The notes below the pieces were generated by a model that was not told where the DNA came from, searched no databases, and saw only the letters and a list, made by a program, of their open reading frames with translations. Made by a program: the position numbers and the translations under genes. This document shows, piece after piece, positions 7,384-16,784 of a stretch of DNA of 64,000 bases (position 1 is the first letter of the stretch; each line of letters starts with the position of its first letter). The stretch spans positions 3,134,001 through 3,198,000 of the forward strand of contig NZ_CP014691.1 in NCBI RefSeq assembly GCF_002005465.1. Direction: 5' to 3'. Origin of the DNA: Neoasaia chiangmaiensis. GTDB taxonomy: Bacteria > Pseudomonadota > Alphaproteobacteria > Acetobacterales > Acetobacteraceae.

Positions 7384-9822
7384 TCAGCGCGAGGGCCGGC
7401 GACGCTTGCCCTTGTCCTTGCTGGATTTTTCCGTGGAAAACACCGGCTTTTTAGGCGCCTGCGCGCCCCGGCCACGCGATTTCGGCCGCTCGTGGCGCTG
7501 ATTTTCGCGCACACGGCTCTGCTGCCGGAGAACGGCTTCAATCCAGTCGTTGAGTGCGACGGTATTGTCTTCCGCCATTTCGCGGTCGGGATAGGCTTCC
7601 GGGAAGCGGAGTGAAAGCCAGCGCCATGCGACGAGGCGCTTGTGCCGCTTTTCCGCGCGTTCCAGTTCTTCCCGACCAGCTTGGACGGGCTGTGGCAGGC
7701 GACCTGTTCCGGGCGGTGGCACGGCGCGACCCGCGGCATGGTCTGCCGCCCAGCGTGTCAGGCGGATGATGCCATTATCGCGTTCGTCGACTGGGCACAT
7801 CGCGTAGGTCCAACGCTGCGTGAGGTCGAGCCCTTCAACACCTTCCAGCGCGGATGCGATCTCGAAGGCCTGATCCATGTCCGCGAGACGGTAGTTCGGA
7901 TCGTCCGTCCGCAAGACAGCACGTTTGATTCGCGCGAGCACGCCATAGAGGCTATCGGACTCGATCTCTTCCGCGACGGCGCGAACGATGTCGGCGTCCG
8001 GCTGAACGAGCGGGCGCAATTCAACGATCGGTTCGGGTGGGGCCGCGAGCTTCTGGCGGATATAGGTCGGGCTGCCGGCCTCGGAAAGGACGGCGACGAT
8101 GCCATCCTCGTGCTTTCCGTAACGTCCGGCACGACCGCCGATCTGCTTGATCTCCTGCGTTGTCAGTTCGCGCGTCTGTTTGCCGTCGAATTTGCGCAGG
8201 CTGCTGAAGACCACCCTTTTGATGGTCAGGTTCAGGCCCATGCCGATGGCATCCGTCGCCACCAGGATTTCGGCATCGCCATCGTTGAAGCGCGCGGCCT
8301 CTGCGCGACGGACCTCGGGGCTCAATGCACCGTAGACGACGGCGACGCGCCGGCTGCGCGCCAGTAGTTCGGCGCGGAGATCGAGCACCTCGCGTCGGGA
8401 AAAGGCGATGACGGCATCGCCCGGGGCAAGTTCGTTCAGCCGGACAGGCGCGGTTGCGGCCCGCAGTGGGCTTTTGCGTTCAAGCGTGATTTCGTCGAGC
8501 GGGTCGTCGCAGAGTTCCGCGATCCGCCGCACGAGGGGAATGCAGTCCGGCGCGCCGAGAATATAGAGATGGCGGGCGGGGGCGCCCATGATGGCGGCTG
8601 TCCACGCCGCGCCGCGATCCGGGTCGGCCAGCATCTGCGCCTCGTCGATCAGGGCGACGTCGACCGGGTTGTGAAACGGGCACATCTCGACCGTCGCGGC
8701 CAGATGGCGCGCGCCGGACATGACGATCCGTTCCTCACCCGTCGCCAGTGAGGCCGGGACGCCGCGTGAAAGCAGCGCCTCCCGGAATTCATGTGCCAGC
8801 AGGCGCAGGGGGGCGAGCGCGAGACCGCTTTCCGCGCCCGCGAGGGCATTCAGCGCCGTATAGGATTTGCCGCTGTTCGTCGGTCCCGTCACCAATGTAA
8901 TGCGGCGTTTCAGGGCCCGTGCGGTCTTGAAATGCGCGGCGTAACGGTCCAGCGCGGCCACGCGGGCGATGACGGCGTTGCCGACCTTGCGATTTCCCGC
9001 CGGGATACGGTCCAGATCGGGCTTGCCTGTGCCCGTGCCGCGTCGCCAATCCGGGAGCTGCGGACGCAGACGTCTGAGTTCCGCCGGGTCGAAAGCAAAG
9101 ATTTCCGTACCATCCGGCTGCGGCGTCCGACGCGCGACCGGCAGCCGGTTTTCCGCGATCCACCGGAGGGCTTCGCGCGGGCTGCAATGCAGGATACCCG
9201 GCACGTCCTCGAAAGTGACGAGGCTTTCCTCCCAGGCGCGCAGGCGATCATTCTCGCGACGCCGCCGTGCGTCGGCACGAGCCTCGATCCGGGCGTCTTC
9301 CTCACGACGGGCGCGTTCGGCCGCCAGCATTTCCGCTTCGAAGGCGACGTCGCCGATGCCGAAGGCATGGGCGATCGTCTGGGCCAGACGATCGATCTGC
9401 CCGCCCGAAAGGAACTGGCCGGCATCCGTCAGGTCGGCCTGAACGGCCTCCAGAACCGTTCGAGGCGTATCGCCCAGATCGCGGAGCCGCTCCGCCAGGA
9501 CGTCGTCCAGCAGGGTGCGCAACTGTTCGGGCGTAGCGCGTGGGTCGTGCATCCTCGTGACGGCTTCGAGAATGTCCGGCTTGCCGATCCACTGCTCGCC
9601 CGCGCGACGCGCCCCGTTCATGAGTTGGGATGCCCAGTCCTTGCGGCGCACATCGCAAACGCAGCGTTCGAATTCGGACGGGGAAATCTGGTCGGCACCC
9701 GGCGGCAGGGCGCGCGCAACAAGCTTTTCCAGGCGCGCCATTTCGCGCGGGGTGGGTGTCAGGCCGGTTTCGGCAATTCCATGTTCGAGGGCACGAGCGG
9801 CGGGAGAAGAGGCGGCATCCAT
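7384..9822 (-). CDS. SUV3-like ATP-dependent RNA helicase
   Basis: 812 residues, similar in layout to mitochondrial SUV3 and its alphaproteobacterial homologues. An N-terminal ~300-residue region with a charged coiled-coil-like stretch (about 185-205) precedes the helicase core. The core carries Walker A GPTNSGKSYTAL at ~311, DEAQM at ~392, TDAIGMGLNL at ~530, and QIGGRAGR at ~560. The C-terminal ~40 residues are very basic, suiting RNA binding. The family unwinds RNA and, in mitochondria, partners with an RNase or PNPase in decay. I start it at 9822 (MDAASS); the open frame continues to 9858. It lies 89 bp downstream of the PdeM gene on the same strand. Confidence 0.85.
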   Translation of the reverse strand: MDAASSPAARALEHGIAETGLTPTPREMARLEKLVARALPPGADQISPSEFERCVCDVRRKDWASQLMNGARRAGEQWIGKPDILEAVTRMHDPRATPEQLRTLLDDVLAERLRDLGDTPRTVLEAVQADLTDAGQFLSGGQIDRLAQTIAHAFGIGDVAFEAEMLAAERARREEDARIEARADARRRRENDRLRAWEESLVTFEDVPGILHCSPREALRWIAENRLPVARRTPQPDGTEIFAFDPAELRRLRPQLPDWRRGTGTGKPDLDRIPAGNRKVGNAVIARVAALDRYAAHFKTARALKRRITLVTGPTNSGKSYTALNALAGAESGLALAPLRLLAHEFREALLSRGVPASLATGEERIVMSGARHLAATVEMCPFHNPVDVALIDEAQMLADPDRGAAWTAAIMGAPARHLYILGAPDCIPLVRRIAELCDDPLDEITLERKSPLRAATAPVRLNELAPGDAVIAFSRREVLDLRAELLARSRRVAVVYGALSPEVRRAEAARFNDGDAEILVATDAIGMGLNLTIKRVVFSSLRKFDGKQTRELTTQEIKQIGGRAGRYGKHEDGIVAVLSEAGSPTYIRQKLAAPPEPIVELRPLVQPDADIVRAVAEEIESDSLYGVLARIKRAVLRTDDPNYRLADMDQAFEIASALEGVEGLDLTQRWTYAMCPVDERDNGIIRLTRWAADHAAGRAVPPPGTGRLPQPVQAGREELERAEKRHKRLVAWRWLSLRFPEAYPDREMAEDNTVALNDWIEAVLRQQSRVRENQRHERPKSRGRGAQAPKKPVFSTEKSSKDKGKRRRPSR

Positions 9823-9911
9823 AATGGCGGTTTTGCGGGATGCGCGCCTGCACCGCAATGCGATTCACGGGGTCGACAGAAAATTCCCTCGATCCGTCGT
9901 GGGATCGGCGA

Positions 9912-10580
9912 TCATATGGCAAATCGATAGACGCGTTCCTTGCCGCGCATGAAGATTTCCGCGCCGTTCGGAAACAGGTTGCCGATGGCAGGGTCGCTGA
10001 CGTCCAGACCACCGGTATAGGCGCCGAAAGACGGCAGGATCAGGCGTCGCGCATCGCCGATGAAGCAGGAACGACTGATGGATTGTCCACGCAGGCGCAC
10101 GCGTGCCTTCGGGTGCAGATGCCCGGCAAATTCGAAAGAACCTGTCGGAATGTCCGTGGCAGGTTCATGGCGAAAACGGAAGGAACCGATCCGCCATTCA
10201 TCGGCATGCCGTCCCGGCACCTGTTGCCGGAGGTCCGGGTCGTGGTTGCCCGCAATCCAGATGGTTTCCGCCAGGGCTGTGATGGCGGCCAGCTTCTCGC
10301 GTTCGGTCGAGGCCATCCGGCCGGGACCTCCATTGTCATGAAAGCTGTCGCCCAGCGCCAGCAGGGTCTCGGGGTTGTAGCGGATCATCGCGTCATGAAG
10401 CATGGCGAGCGAGACGCTGGTGTCATAGGGAGGAAGAAGCAGTCCACGGGCAGCGAAAGCCGTGCTTTTTTCCAGATGCAGGTCGGCGACAGCCATCAGC
10501 CGCTGTTCGGGCCAGTAAACGATGCCGGTCGGATCGAGCAGGAATTTCGAGCTTCCGAGAGACCATTCGGATGCGATCAA
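9912..10580 (-). CDS. pdeM: ligase-associated DNA damage response endonuclease PdeM (MPE)
   Basis: 222 residues with the calcineurin-like metallophosphoesterase motifs in order: ADLHLEKS (~31), LGDSFHDNGG (~77), AGNHD (~110) and GHLHPKA (~150). The family member MPE from Pseudomonas is a manganese-dependent single-strand DNA endonuclease from the same gene set as Lhr, Exo and Lig. No ATG gives a full domain. The best start is TTG at 10580, whose TTGA overlaps the TGA stop of the upstream helicase gene, suggesting translational coupling. The next in-frame ATG would cut into the first metal-binding motif region. Confidence 0.82.
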   Translation of the reverse strand: MIASEWSLGSSKFLLDPTGIVYWPEQRLMAVADLHLEKSTAFAARGLLLPPYDTSVSLAMLHDAMIRYNPETLLALGDSFHDNGGPGRMASTEREKLAAITALAETIWIAGNHDPDLRQQVPGRHADEWRIGSFRFRHEPATDIPTGSFEFAGHLHPKARVRLRGQSISRSCFIGDARRLILPSFGAYTGGLDVSDPAIGNLFPNGAEIFMRGKERVYRFAI

Positions 10581-13069
10581 GCCTGAATCTTTCGTTTTCT
10601 CGCCGGTTTGGGCAGGGGTATGGAAGGCGCATCGGCGGACGCTTCGGCCAGAAGGCTCTCCGCCTCCGCCATGAGTTCGTCTTCGCTGTCGCCCGCACCG
10701 ACTTTTTCGCGGCCCAGCTCCAGCATGATGGGGACGGCGAGGGGAGATACACGATCGAGCCGCATATGCATAATGTTCCCATAGGCATCGGCAAGCATGG
10801 CGGACAGGCGACCGAGATCGGTCATGCCGGTCGCGGCGTCCGCCCATGTGGCGCGAATCAGGACGTGATCCGGCTGATGGCGGCGCAGGACATCGTAAAG
10901 CAGATCGGTGCTCATCGTGACCTGCCGCCGGTTTTTCTGCCGGCTGGGCAGGTTGCGTTCCACCAGCCCGGCGATGACGGCGACGTTACGGAACATGCGC
11001 CGCATCATCGAACTTTCGGCCGTCCATTCCTCCAGGTCCTCGCCCAGCATATCCTGACTGAACAACGCGGATATGTCCGTCGGTTCTCGGATGGACCAGG
11101 CCGCCAGTACGTAATCCGTTGCAACGAAACCCAGCGGACCGTAGCCGAAACGCGCCATGCGTCGCGTGAGCAGCATGCCGAGCGTCTGATGGGCGTTGCG
11201 GCCCTCGAAACAATAGGCGACCAGGTACCAGCGGTCGCCGCGTGGAAACGTCTCGACCAGCAGGCCGTGCCGGTCCGGCAGTCTGGAGCGTCGCTGCTGC
11301 ATGGCCAGCCAGTCGTGCACGGGCTGTGGCAGGATGTCCCACTCGGCGGAGTCGTGGATCAGTCCCCGCACGCGTCGGGCAAGGTTATTGGCAAGCGGCA
11401 TCCAGCTGCCGCCATAGACAGGAATACGCGGGTCTCCGCTGCCGCCCTGGGTCACCTCGACCACCATATCGCGCAGGCCGTGAAAACAGACGAGTTGGCC
11501 TCCGAAGACAAAGGTATCGCCAACGACGAGTTGGCTGGCGAAGGATTCCTCGATTTCCCCCAGTGCAGGGCCACGGCGCAGGCGTACGCGCAGCATCGGT
11601 GTTTCCACGATCGTGCCGATATTCATCCGATACTGGCGCATGATGCGCTCGTTGCGGACCCACATCTGACCCAGCGAATCGCGGATCAGCCGCCGATGCC
11701 GGTCGTAGGCCTGCAATGCGTAGCCGCCATCCTCGACATACCGCAGTACGTCGTCGAAATCCTTTCGCGATAGCGTTGCGTAGGGAGAGGTGTCGCGCAC
11801 TTCGTCGTAAAGATCGTCAGGCATGAAGGGGGCGCTGCACGCCATGCCAAGAATATGTTGCGCAAGAACGTCAAGCCCACCGGCACGCGGCATTGGTCCG
11901 TCCAGATCCATGGCCGCGACGCCTTCGCGCGCGGCGACGCATTCCAGCACCTCGAACCGGTTCGCCGGCACGAGAACGGCGCGGGAGGGTTCGTCCAGTC
12001 GATGATTGGCGCGGCCGATGCGTTGCAGAAGGCGGGAGACGCTTTTCGGTGCGCCGACCTGGATGATCTGGTCCACCCCCGCCCAGTCGATGCCGAGGTC
12101 GAGGGATGCTGTGGCGACGACGGCGCGTAACGTGCCCTCGGCCATCGCCTGCTCAACGCGCTGGCGTTGCGTCGATTGCAGGCTGCCATGATGCAGGCCG
12201 ATCGGCAGCGTGTCTTCGTTATATTTCCAGAGCCCCTGGAAGATGAGTTCCGCCTGGGCGCGCGTGTTGACGAAGACGATCGTCAGGCGCGCGCTGGCGA
12301 TCGCGGTGAGAATGGCACGGGTGCTGCCAACGCCCATGTGACCGGACCATGGAAGATACCAGTCTCGCGTTGATCGGTCGCCGCTCGGCAAGAGCAGATG
12401 GACCTCCGGGGGTGCGCCGGCACGTGCGTTGATGCGTTCGACGCGTCCGGGGTCCCCGCCCGGCGCGATATAGGCTGCGACGGCGTCCGGATCCGCGACC
12501 GTGGCCGAAAGGCCGACGCGCCGTGCCGTCGGTGTCAGACGGGCCAGACGTCCGAGGCAAAGCGCCAGATGATCGCCACGCTTGTTGCCATGGAGAGCGT
12601 GGACCTCGTCCAGGATGATGGCCCGCAGCCCGGCGAATATTTCTCCGGCATCGGGATAGGACAGCATCAGCGCCAGACTTTCCGGCGTGGTGAGCAGGAT
12701 ATCCGGCGGGGTCTTGCGCTGTTTCTGTCGCTGGCTTGCGGATGTGTCGCCGGTTCGCGCATCGATGCGGATCGGAAGGTCCATTTCCTCGACCGGACGC
12801 GTCAGGTTGCGCGCGATATCGACGGCCAGCGCCTTGAGGGGACTGATATAGAGCGTGTGAATGCCGTGCCGTGCCGATGACGGCATGGACGCCAGTTCGA
12901 CAAGACTCGGCAGGAAGCCCGCCAGCGTCTTGCCGCCACCCGTGGGCGCGACGAGCAACGTGGATGCCCTGCGGGCAGCGGCTTCGAGCATGGCCAATTG
13001 ATGGGCATGCGGCTGCCAACCATGGCGCGTGAACCACGTTGTAAAGGGAGCGGGCAAGAGTTCATCCAT
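10577..13069 (-). CDS. lhr: ligase-associated DEXH-box helicase (Lhr family)
   Basis: 830 residues, the short Lhr type associated with an ATP-dependent DNA ligase. Motifs: Walker A APTGGGKTLAGF at ~42, DEVHALHGNKRG at ~153, and the motif VI region RIGRANHRLDEPS near 360. The Lhr-specific winged-helix and beta-barrel regions follow. Lhr proteins translocate 3'-5' on single-stranded DNA and unwind RNA:DNA hybrids. Start 13069 (MDELLPAPF) is chosen from family N-termini; the frame is open to 13147. It is divergent from the exonuclease gene, with under 50 bp between the starts, so the two halves of the repair set share one control region. Confidence 0.88.
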   Translation of the reverse strand: MDELLPAPFTTWFTRHGWQPHAHQLAMLEAAARRASTLLVAPTGGGKTLAGFLPSLVELASMPSSARHGIHTLYISPLKALAVDIARNLTRPVEEMDLPIRIDARTGDTSASQRQKQRKTPPDILLTTPESLALMLSYPDAGEIFAGLRAIILDEVHALHGNKRGDHLALCLGRLARLTPTARRVGLSATVADPDAVAAYIAPGGDPGRVERINARAGAPPEVHLLLPSGDRSTRDWYLPWSGHMGVGSTRAILTAIASARLTIVFVNTRAQAELIFQGLWKYNEDTLPIGLHHGSLQSTQRQRVEQAMAEGTLRAVVATASLDLGIDWAGVDQIIQVGAPKSVSRLLQRIGRANHRLDEPSRAVLVPANRFEVLECVAAREGVAAMDLDGPMPRAGGLDVLAQHILGMACSAPFMPDDLYDEVRDTSPYATLSRKDFDDVLRYVEDGGYALQAYDRHRRLIRDSLGQMWVRNERIMRQYRMNIGTIVETPMLRVRLRRGPALGEIEESFASQLVVGDTFVFGGQLVCFHGLRDMVVEVTQGGSGDPRIPVYGGSWMPLANNLARRVRGLIHDSAEWDILPQPVHDWLAMQQRRSRLPDRHGLLVETFPRGDRWYLVAYCFEGRNAHQTLGMLLTRRMARFGYGPLGFVATDYVLAAWSIREPTDISALFSQDMLGEDLEEWTAESSMMRRMFRNVAVIAGLVERNLPSRQKNRRQVTMSTDLLYDVLRRHQPDHVLIRATWADAATGMTDLGRLSAMLADAYGNIMHMRLDRVSPLAVPIMLELGREKVGAGDSEDELMAEAESLLAEASADAPSIPLPKPARKRKIQA

Positions 13070-13116
13070 GAACCAGAATACGCCCGAATACGCTTTTGGA
13101 TTTGCAAGGCAGGGAC
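13070..13116. promoter_or_regulatory. divergent control region of the repair cluster
   Basis: This 47 bp gap separates the Lhr helicase start (minus strand) from the exonuclease start (plus strand). It can hold only overlapping promoters or leaders; promoter boxes may extend into the coding ends. No SOS-box-like palindrome of the alphaproteobacterial GTTCN7GTTC type is seen here by eye. Confidence 0.35.
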
Positions 13117-14154
13117 GTGACGACACCATCCGACTGGCTTTCGCCACGCCCCGAAGGGCTTTACTGCGCTCCGGGGGACTTCTTCATCGACCCGGTCTGC
13201 CCTGTCGAGCGTGCCGTCATCACCCACGGTCATTCCGATCATGCCCGCTCCGGCCATGCCCGTGTTCTCGCGACGCCGGAAACGCTGGCCATCATGCGCG
13301 TCCGCATGGGCGAGGACATGGCAGGCCGGGTCCAGCAGGAATTGCCGTATGGGGAGACCATCCGCATCGGGGATGTCGCCCTGCGGCTGGCACCTGCCGG
13401 GCATGTGCTGGGAAGCGCGCAGGTTGTCATGGAAAATCGCGGTGGGCGTGCCGTCGTGAGTGGCGATTACAAGCGCCATCCGGACACCACGTGCGAAGCC
13501 TTCGAGCTCGTGCCATGTGATTTGTTCGTGACGGAAGCCACTTTCGCGCTACCGGTGTTCCGCCATCCTGACCCGCTGCACGAGATCGACAAGCTGCTCC
13601 ATGATGTGCGGCTGTTTCCCGAGCGCACGCATGTCGTGGGCTGCTATGCGCTGGGCAAATGCCAGCGCGTGATCTCGCTGCTACGACGCGCGGGATATGA
13701 TGAGCCGTTATGGCTGCACGGGGCCCTGCGTCCGGTTTGCGATCTCTATGAACGTTTCGGTGTGGCTCTAGGCGACCTGCGCCCGGCGACGGGTGCTGCC
13801 AAGTCGGCATTGCGCGGGGGCATCGTCCTGGGACCTCCGGCGGCGGTGACGGACCGATGGGCGAGACGGCTGGCCGATCCGGTTGTGTGTATGGCCTCGG
13901 GGTGGATGCAGGTGCGGCAACGTGCGCGGTCGCGTGGCGTGGAGTTGCCTCTGGTAATCAGCGATCATGCGGACTGGGACGAACTGCTGGCGACATGTAA
14001 GGAAGTGGGCGCGCCGGAAATCTGGGTGACACATGGACGGGAGGAAGCGCTGATCCACGCCCTCGGTGGTCTTGGCATCAAGGGGCGCGCGTTGCGCCTG
14101 ATCGGCTATGGCGATGAGGAGGACGAAGGCGGCCAACAGGAGCAGGCGGCATGA
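13117..14154 (+). CDS. ligase-associated DNA exonuclease, MBL fold
   Basis: 345 residues of the metallo-beta-lactamase/beta-CASP type. The metal-binding motif HGHSDHARSGH lies near residues 36-46. Further family elements are PAGHVLGSAQ (~92), the GDYK segment (~116) and SDHADWDEL (~283). The known family role is a DNA exonuclease encoded with Lhr, MPE and an ATP-dependent ligase. The start is uncertain. GTG at 13117 has AGGCAGGG just upstream and gives MTTPSDWLSPRPEGLYC, close to usual N-termini; TTG at 13096 is the alternative. The stop overlaps the ligase start (ATGA). Confidence 0.85.
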   Translation: MTTPSDWLSPRPEGLYCAPGDFFIDPVCPVERAVITHGHSDHARSGHARVLATPETLAIMRVRMGEDMAGRVQQELPYGETIRIGDVALRLAPAGHVLGSAQVVMENRGGRAVVSGDYKRHPDTTCEAFELVPCDLFVTEATFALPVFRHPDPLHEIDKLLHDVRLFPERTHVVGCYALGKCQRVISLLRRAGYDEPLWLHGALRPVCDLYERFGVALGDLRPATGAAKSALRGGIVLGPPAAVTDRWARRLADPVVCMASGWMQVRQRARSRGVELPLVISDHADWDELLATCKEVGAPEIWVTHGREEALIHALGGLGIKGRALRLIGYGDEEDEGGQQEQAA

Positions 14155-15773
14155 TTGCTTTCGCCGCCTTGCTGGAGCGTCTGACCTTCACGCCATCACG
14201 AAACGCCAAACTGGCGATTCTACGGGATTATTTCGTCAGTGCACCGGACCCCGATCGCGGTTTCGCACTGGCGGCGATGGCCGGTGCGCTATCGTTCAAG
14301 GCCGCCAAGCCCGCCATGATCCGCGAACTGACCATGCGCCGCGTCGATCCGGTACTTTTCGAATGGTCCTACGATTATGTCGGTGATCTGGCCGAGACGG
14401 TCGCGCTGATCTGGCCGCCGGGCGAACTGCGGCCCAACCGGCCGCCGCCAGGTGTTGGTGAGGTCGTCGAAGCCCTTCATACGACGCCCAAGGCGGCATT
14501 GCCCGATCTTCTGGCCGACTGGCTGGATGCGTCGGACGCATCGGTTCGCTATGCGTTGTTGAAGCTGATGACGGGATCGTTGCGTGTTGGTGCTTCGGCG
14601 AGGCTGGCGAAAACAGCCCTGGCCGAGATCGCGGGTATCGAACCTGATGACATCGAGGAGGTCTGGCACGGGCTGGAGCCGCCTTACACCGCGCTCTTCG
14701 CCTGGATCGAAGGTCGGGAAGCGCGGCCCGATCTTCAGGACGCGCCTGTTTTTCGACCGCCGATGTTGGCCCATCCGCTGGAGGAGGTCGATCTGGCCTC
14801 GCTCGATCCGGCGGACTGGCGCGCCGAGTGGAAGTGGGACGGCATTCGCGTTCAACTGGTGCGCACGCGCGGTGGCGCGCGTATCTACAGCCGTACCGCC
14901 GACGATATTGGCCTGGCTTTCCCCGAGATACTGGACGCCGTGGAGCGCCTGCCGGACGATGTGGTTCTTGACGGCGAATTGCTGGTCATGCGCGACGGCG
15001 AGCCGGCTCCTTTCTCCGACCTACAGCAACGGCTGAACCGGAAAGCGCCGACTGGCGCGATGTTGAAAGACATGCCGACTGGCGTAAGGCTCTACGACAT
15101 TCTTTTCGACAGCGATAATGACGTTCGTGGTCTGCCGTTCGACGAGCGCCGTCGGCGACTGGAAATGTGGTTCGAACGCAATGCGCCGCAGCGGATGGAC
15201 CTGTCACCCCTGATCGCATTCGAGGATTTCAGCCAGCTGGAACGACATCGTGAGGACGCGCGCGCGGCCTCCATCGAAGGGTTGATGCTCAAGCGGGGCG
15301 ATAGTGCGTATCTGCCCGGTCGTCCGAAAGGACCGTGGTGGAAGTGGAAGCGCGCGCCGCTGACGGTCGATGCCGTGATGATGTATGCGCAGCGCGGCCA
15401 CGGCAAACGCAGCAGCTACTACTCGGACTACACCTTCGGGCTTTGGCGCGAAAACGCCGATGGTGAGGAGGAACTCGTGCCGATCGGCAAGGCCTATTTC
15501 GGCTTCACCGATCAGGAACTGGCTTTCCTGGACCGGTGGGTGCGGCATCATACGGTCGGCCGGTTCGGTCCGGTGCGCGAGGTGGAAAAGTCGCTCGTGC
15601 TGGAAATCGCCTTCGATGCGGCGCAACTTTCCGCCCGTCACAAAAGCGGGGTCGCGTTGCGTTTCCCACGCGTTGCAAGGATACGGACCGACAAGCCTGC
15701 GGCGGAGGCGGACCGTCTCGCGGCATTCATGCGGGCCTATCTTGGCGACACCAGCGCGCCGACAGGGCCATGA
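14151..15773 (+). CDS. ATP-dependent DNA ligase (LigB/LigC type, damage response)
   Basis: 540 residues. The N-terminal ligase DNA-binding domain (about 1-200) is followed by the nucleotidyltransferase core. Its motif I, EWKWDGIRVQL (~224-234), carries the lysine that becomes adenylated. Downstream come DGELLVMRDG, EGLMLKRGDSAY and WWKWKRAP (motif V region, ~402), then an OB-fold C-terminus. It seals DNA nicks with ATP, distinct from the essential NAD-dependent LigA. The ATGA overlap with the exonuclease gene and the divergent Lhr/PdeM pair make this the complete four-gene repair cassette known from many proteobacteria. Confidence 0.9.
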   Translation: MIAFAALLERLTFTPSRNAKLAILRDYFVSAPDPDRGFALAAMAGALSFKAAKPAMIRELTMRRVDPVLFEWSYDYVGDLAETVALIWPPGELRPNRPPPGVGEVVEALHTTPKAALPDLLADWLDASDASVRYALLKLMTGSLRVGASARLAKTALAEIAGIEPDDIEEVWHGLEPPYTALFAWIEGREARPDLQDAPVFRPPMLAHPLEEVDLASLDPADWRAEWKWDGIRVQLVRTRGGARIYSRTADDIGLAFPEILDAVERLPDDVVLDGELLVMRDGEPAPFSDLQQRLNRKAPTGAMLKDMPTGVRLYDILFDSDNDVRGLPFDERRRRLEMWFERNAPQRMDLSPLIAFEDFSQLERHREDARAASIEGLMLKRGDSAYLPGRPKGPWWKWKRAPLTVDAVMMYAQRGHGKRSSYYSDYTFGLWRENADGEEELVPIGKAYFGFTDQELAFLDRWVRHHTVGRFGPVREVEKSLVLEIAFDAAQLSARHKSGVALRFPRVARIRTDKPAAEADRLAAFMRAYLGDTSAPTGP

Positions 15774-15869
15774 CTCCAGCGCGTGTTCGGGCACTTTCGC
15801 ATGCTTAATGAATGAACCGCGCGGGTCGAGGCTTTTACGTGTGGAATGAAAGTGCTACGGGCAGCCTTC

Positions 15870-16325
15870 ATGATCCGTCCCCTCATTGCCGTGCTGAACG
15901 GTCCGAACCTGAATATGCTTGGTCTCCGCCAGCCGGAGGTTTACGGCCATGCGACGCTGGACGATCTGGAGCAGGTGTGCATCCAGGCGGCCGAGCGGCT
16001 CGACGTTGCCATCGATTTTCGTCAGACGAACATCGAAGGCGAGCTGATATCCTGGATCCAGGAATGCCGGGGACGGGCACGTGGGATCGTGATTAATCCG
16101 GCGGCTTACGGTCATACCTCCATCGCTTTGCTCGACGCATTGCTGGCGGCGGGACTTCCGACGGTCGAGGTACATATATCCAACATTCATCGCCGCGACG
16201 CCTTTCGCCACCACACCTACACGTCGCAGGCCGCCATCGGCGTGATCTGCGGGTTCGGCGTGCGTGGCTATGCCCTGGCGTTGCAGGCCCTTTACGACAT
16301 GATTGAGGACGAGGACGAACGATGA
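15870..16325 (+). CDS. aroQ: type II 3-dehydroquinate dehydratase
   Basis: 151 residues, the usual size of the dodecameric type II enzyme. It removes water from 3-dehydroquinate to give 3-dehydroshikimate in the shikimate pathway. LNGPNLNMLGLRQPEVYG near the N-terminus carries the catalytic Tyr and active-site loop; NPAAYGHTSIAL and EVHISNIHRRDAFRHHTY carry substrate-binding and catalytic His residues. Start 15870 (MIRPLIAVLNG) matches the family; ATG at 15846 would add eight residues. It is translationally coupled to accB by ATGA. In this order it is the common alphaproteobacterial aroQ-accB-accC operon. Confidence 0.95.
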   Translation: MIRPLIAVLNGPNLNMLGLRQPEVYGHATLDDLEQVCIQAAERLDVAIDFRQTNIEGELISWIQECRGRARGIVINPAAYGHTSIALLDALLAAGLPTVEVHISNIHRRDAFRHHTYTSQAAIGVICGFGVRGYALALQALYDMIEDEDER

Positions 16326-16771
16326 GCCGTATGCTCGTGGACGCGGATGCCATCCGGGCATTGGCTGATATTCTGACCGAAACCGGGCTGACCGAGATCG
16401 AGATCGCGGAAAAGGACAACCGTATCCGCGTCGTGCGGGGCGGCTCGGTCGTTCACACGGCGGCGCCCGCCCCGATTGCGGCAGCGCCGGCGGGCACGCC
16501 GACACCGGCGGCCGCGCCCGTCGACCCGGCCAAGCATCCCGGCGCCGTCAACAGCCCGATGGTCGGCATCGCCTACCTGACGCCCGATCCCTCCGCGCCG
16601 CCGTTCGTGTCCGAAGGGCAGAGCGTTACCGCAGGCCAGACGATCATGCTGATCGAGGCCATGAAGACCTTCAACCAGATCAAGGCGCCGCGCGCCGGCA
16701 CGCTGACCCGCTTTCTCGTGACGAGCGGCGATCCGGTCGAGTTTGGCGAAGCGCTGGCCATCATCGAATAG
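16322..16771 (+). CDS. accB: biotin carboxyl carrier protein of acetyl-CoA carboxylase
   Basis: 149 residues. An N-terminal recognition segment (about 1-45) is followed by an Ala/Pro-rich flexible linker (about 48-75) and a C-terminal biotinyl domain. [10 protein letters not shown] (~112-121) contains the lysine that receives biotin. It carries carboxyl groups between AccC and the carboxyltransferase to make malonyl-CoA for fatty acid synthesis. Its start overlaps the aroQ stop, and accC follows after 13 bp. Confidence 0.95.
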   Translation: MSRMLVDADAIRALADILTETGLTEIEIAEKDNRIRVVRGGSVVHTAAPAPIAAAPAGTPTPAAAPVDPAKHPGAVNSPMVGIAYLTPDPSAPPFVSEGQSVTAGQTIMLIEAMKTFNQIKAPRAGTLTRFLVTSGDPVEFGEALAIIE

Positions 16772-16784
16772 GCGCAGGCTCCCG

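Noticed and set aside
13036-13140. SOS (LexA) box in the divergent repair-cluster promoter
   Set aside because: No GTTC-N7-GTTC direct repeat, the usual alphaproteobacterial pattern, could be found by eye.
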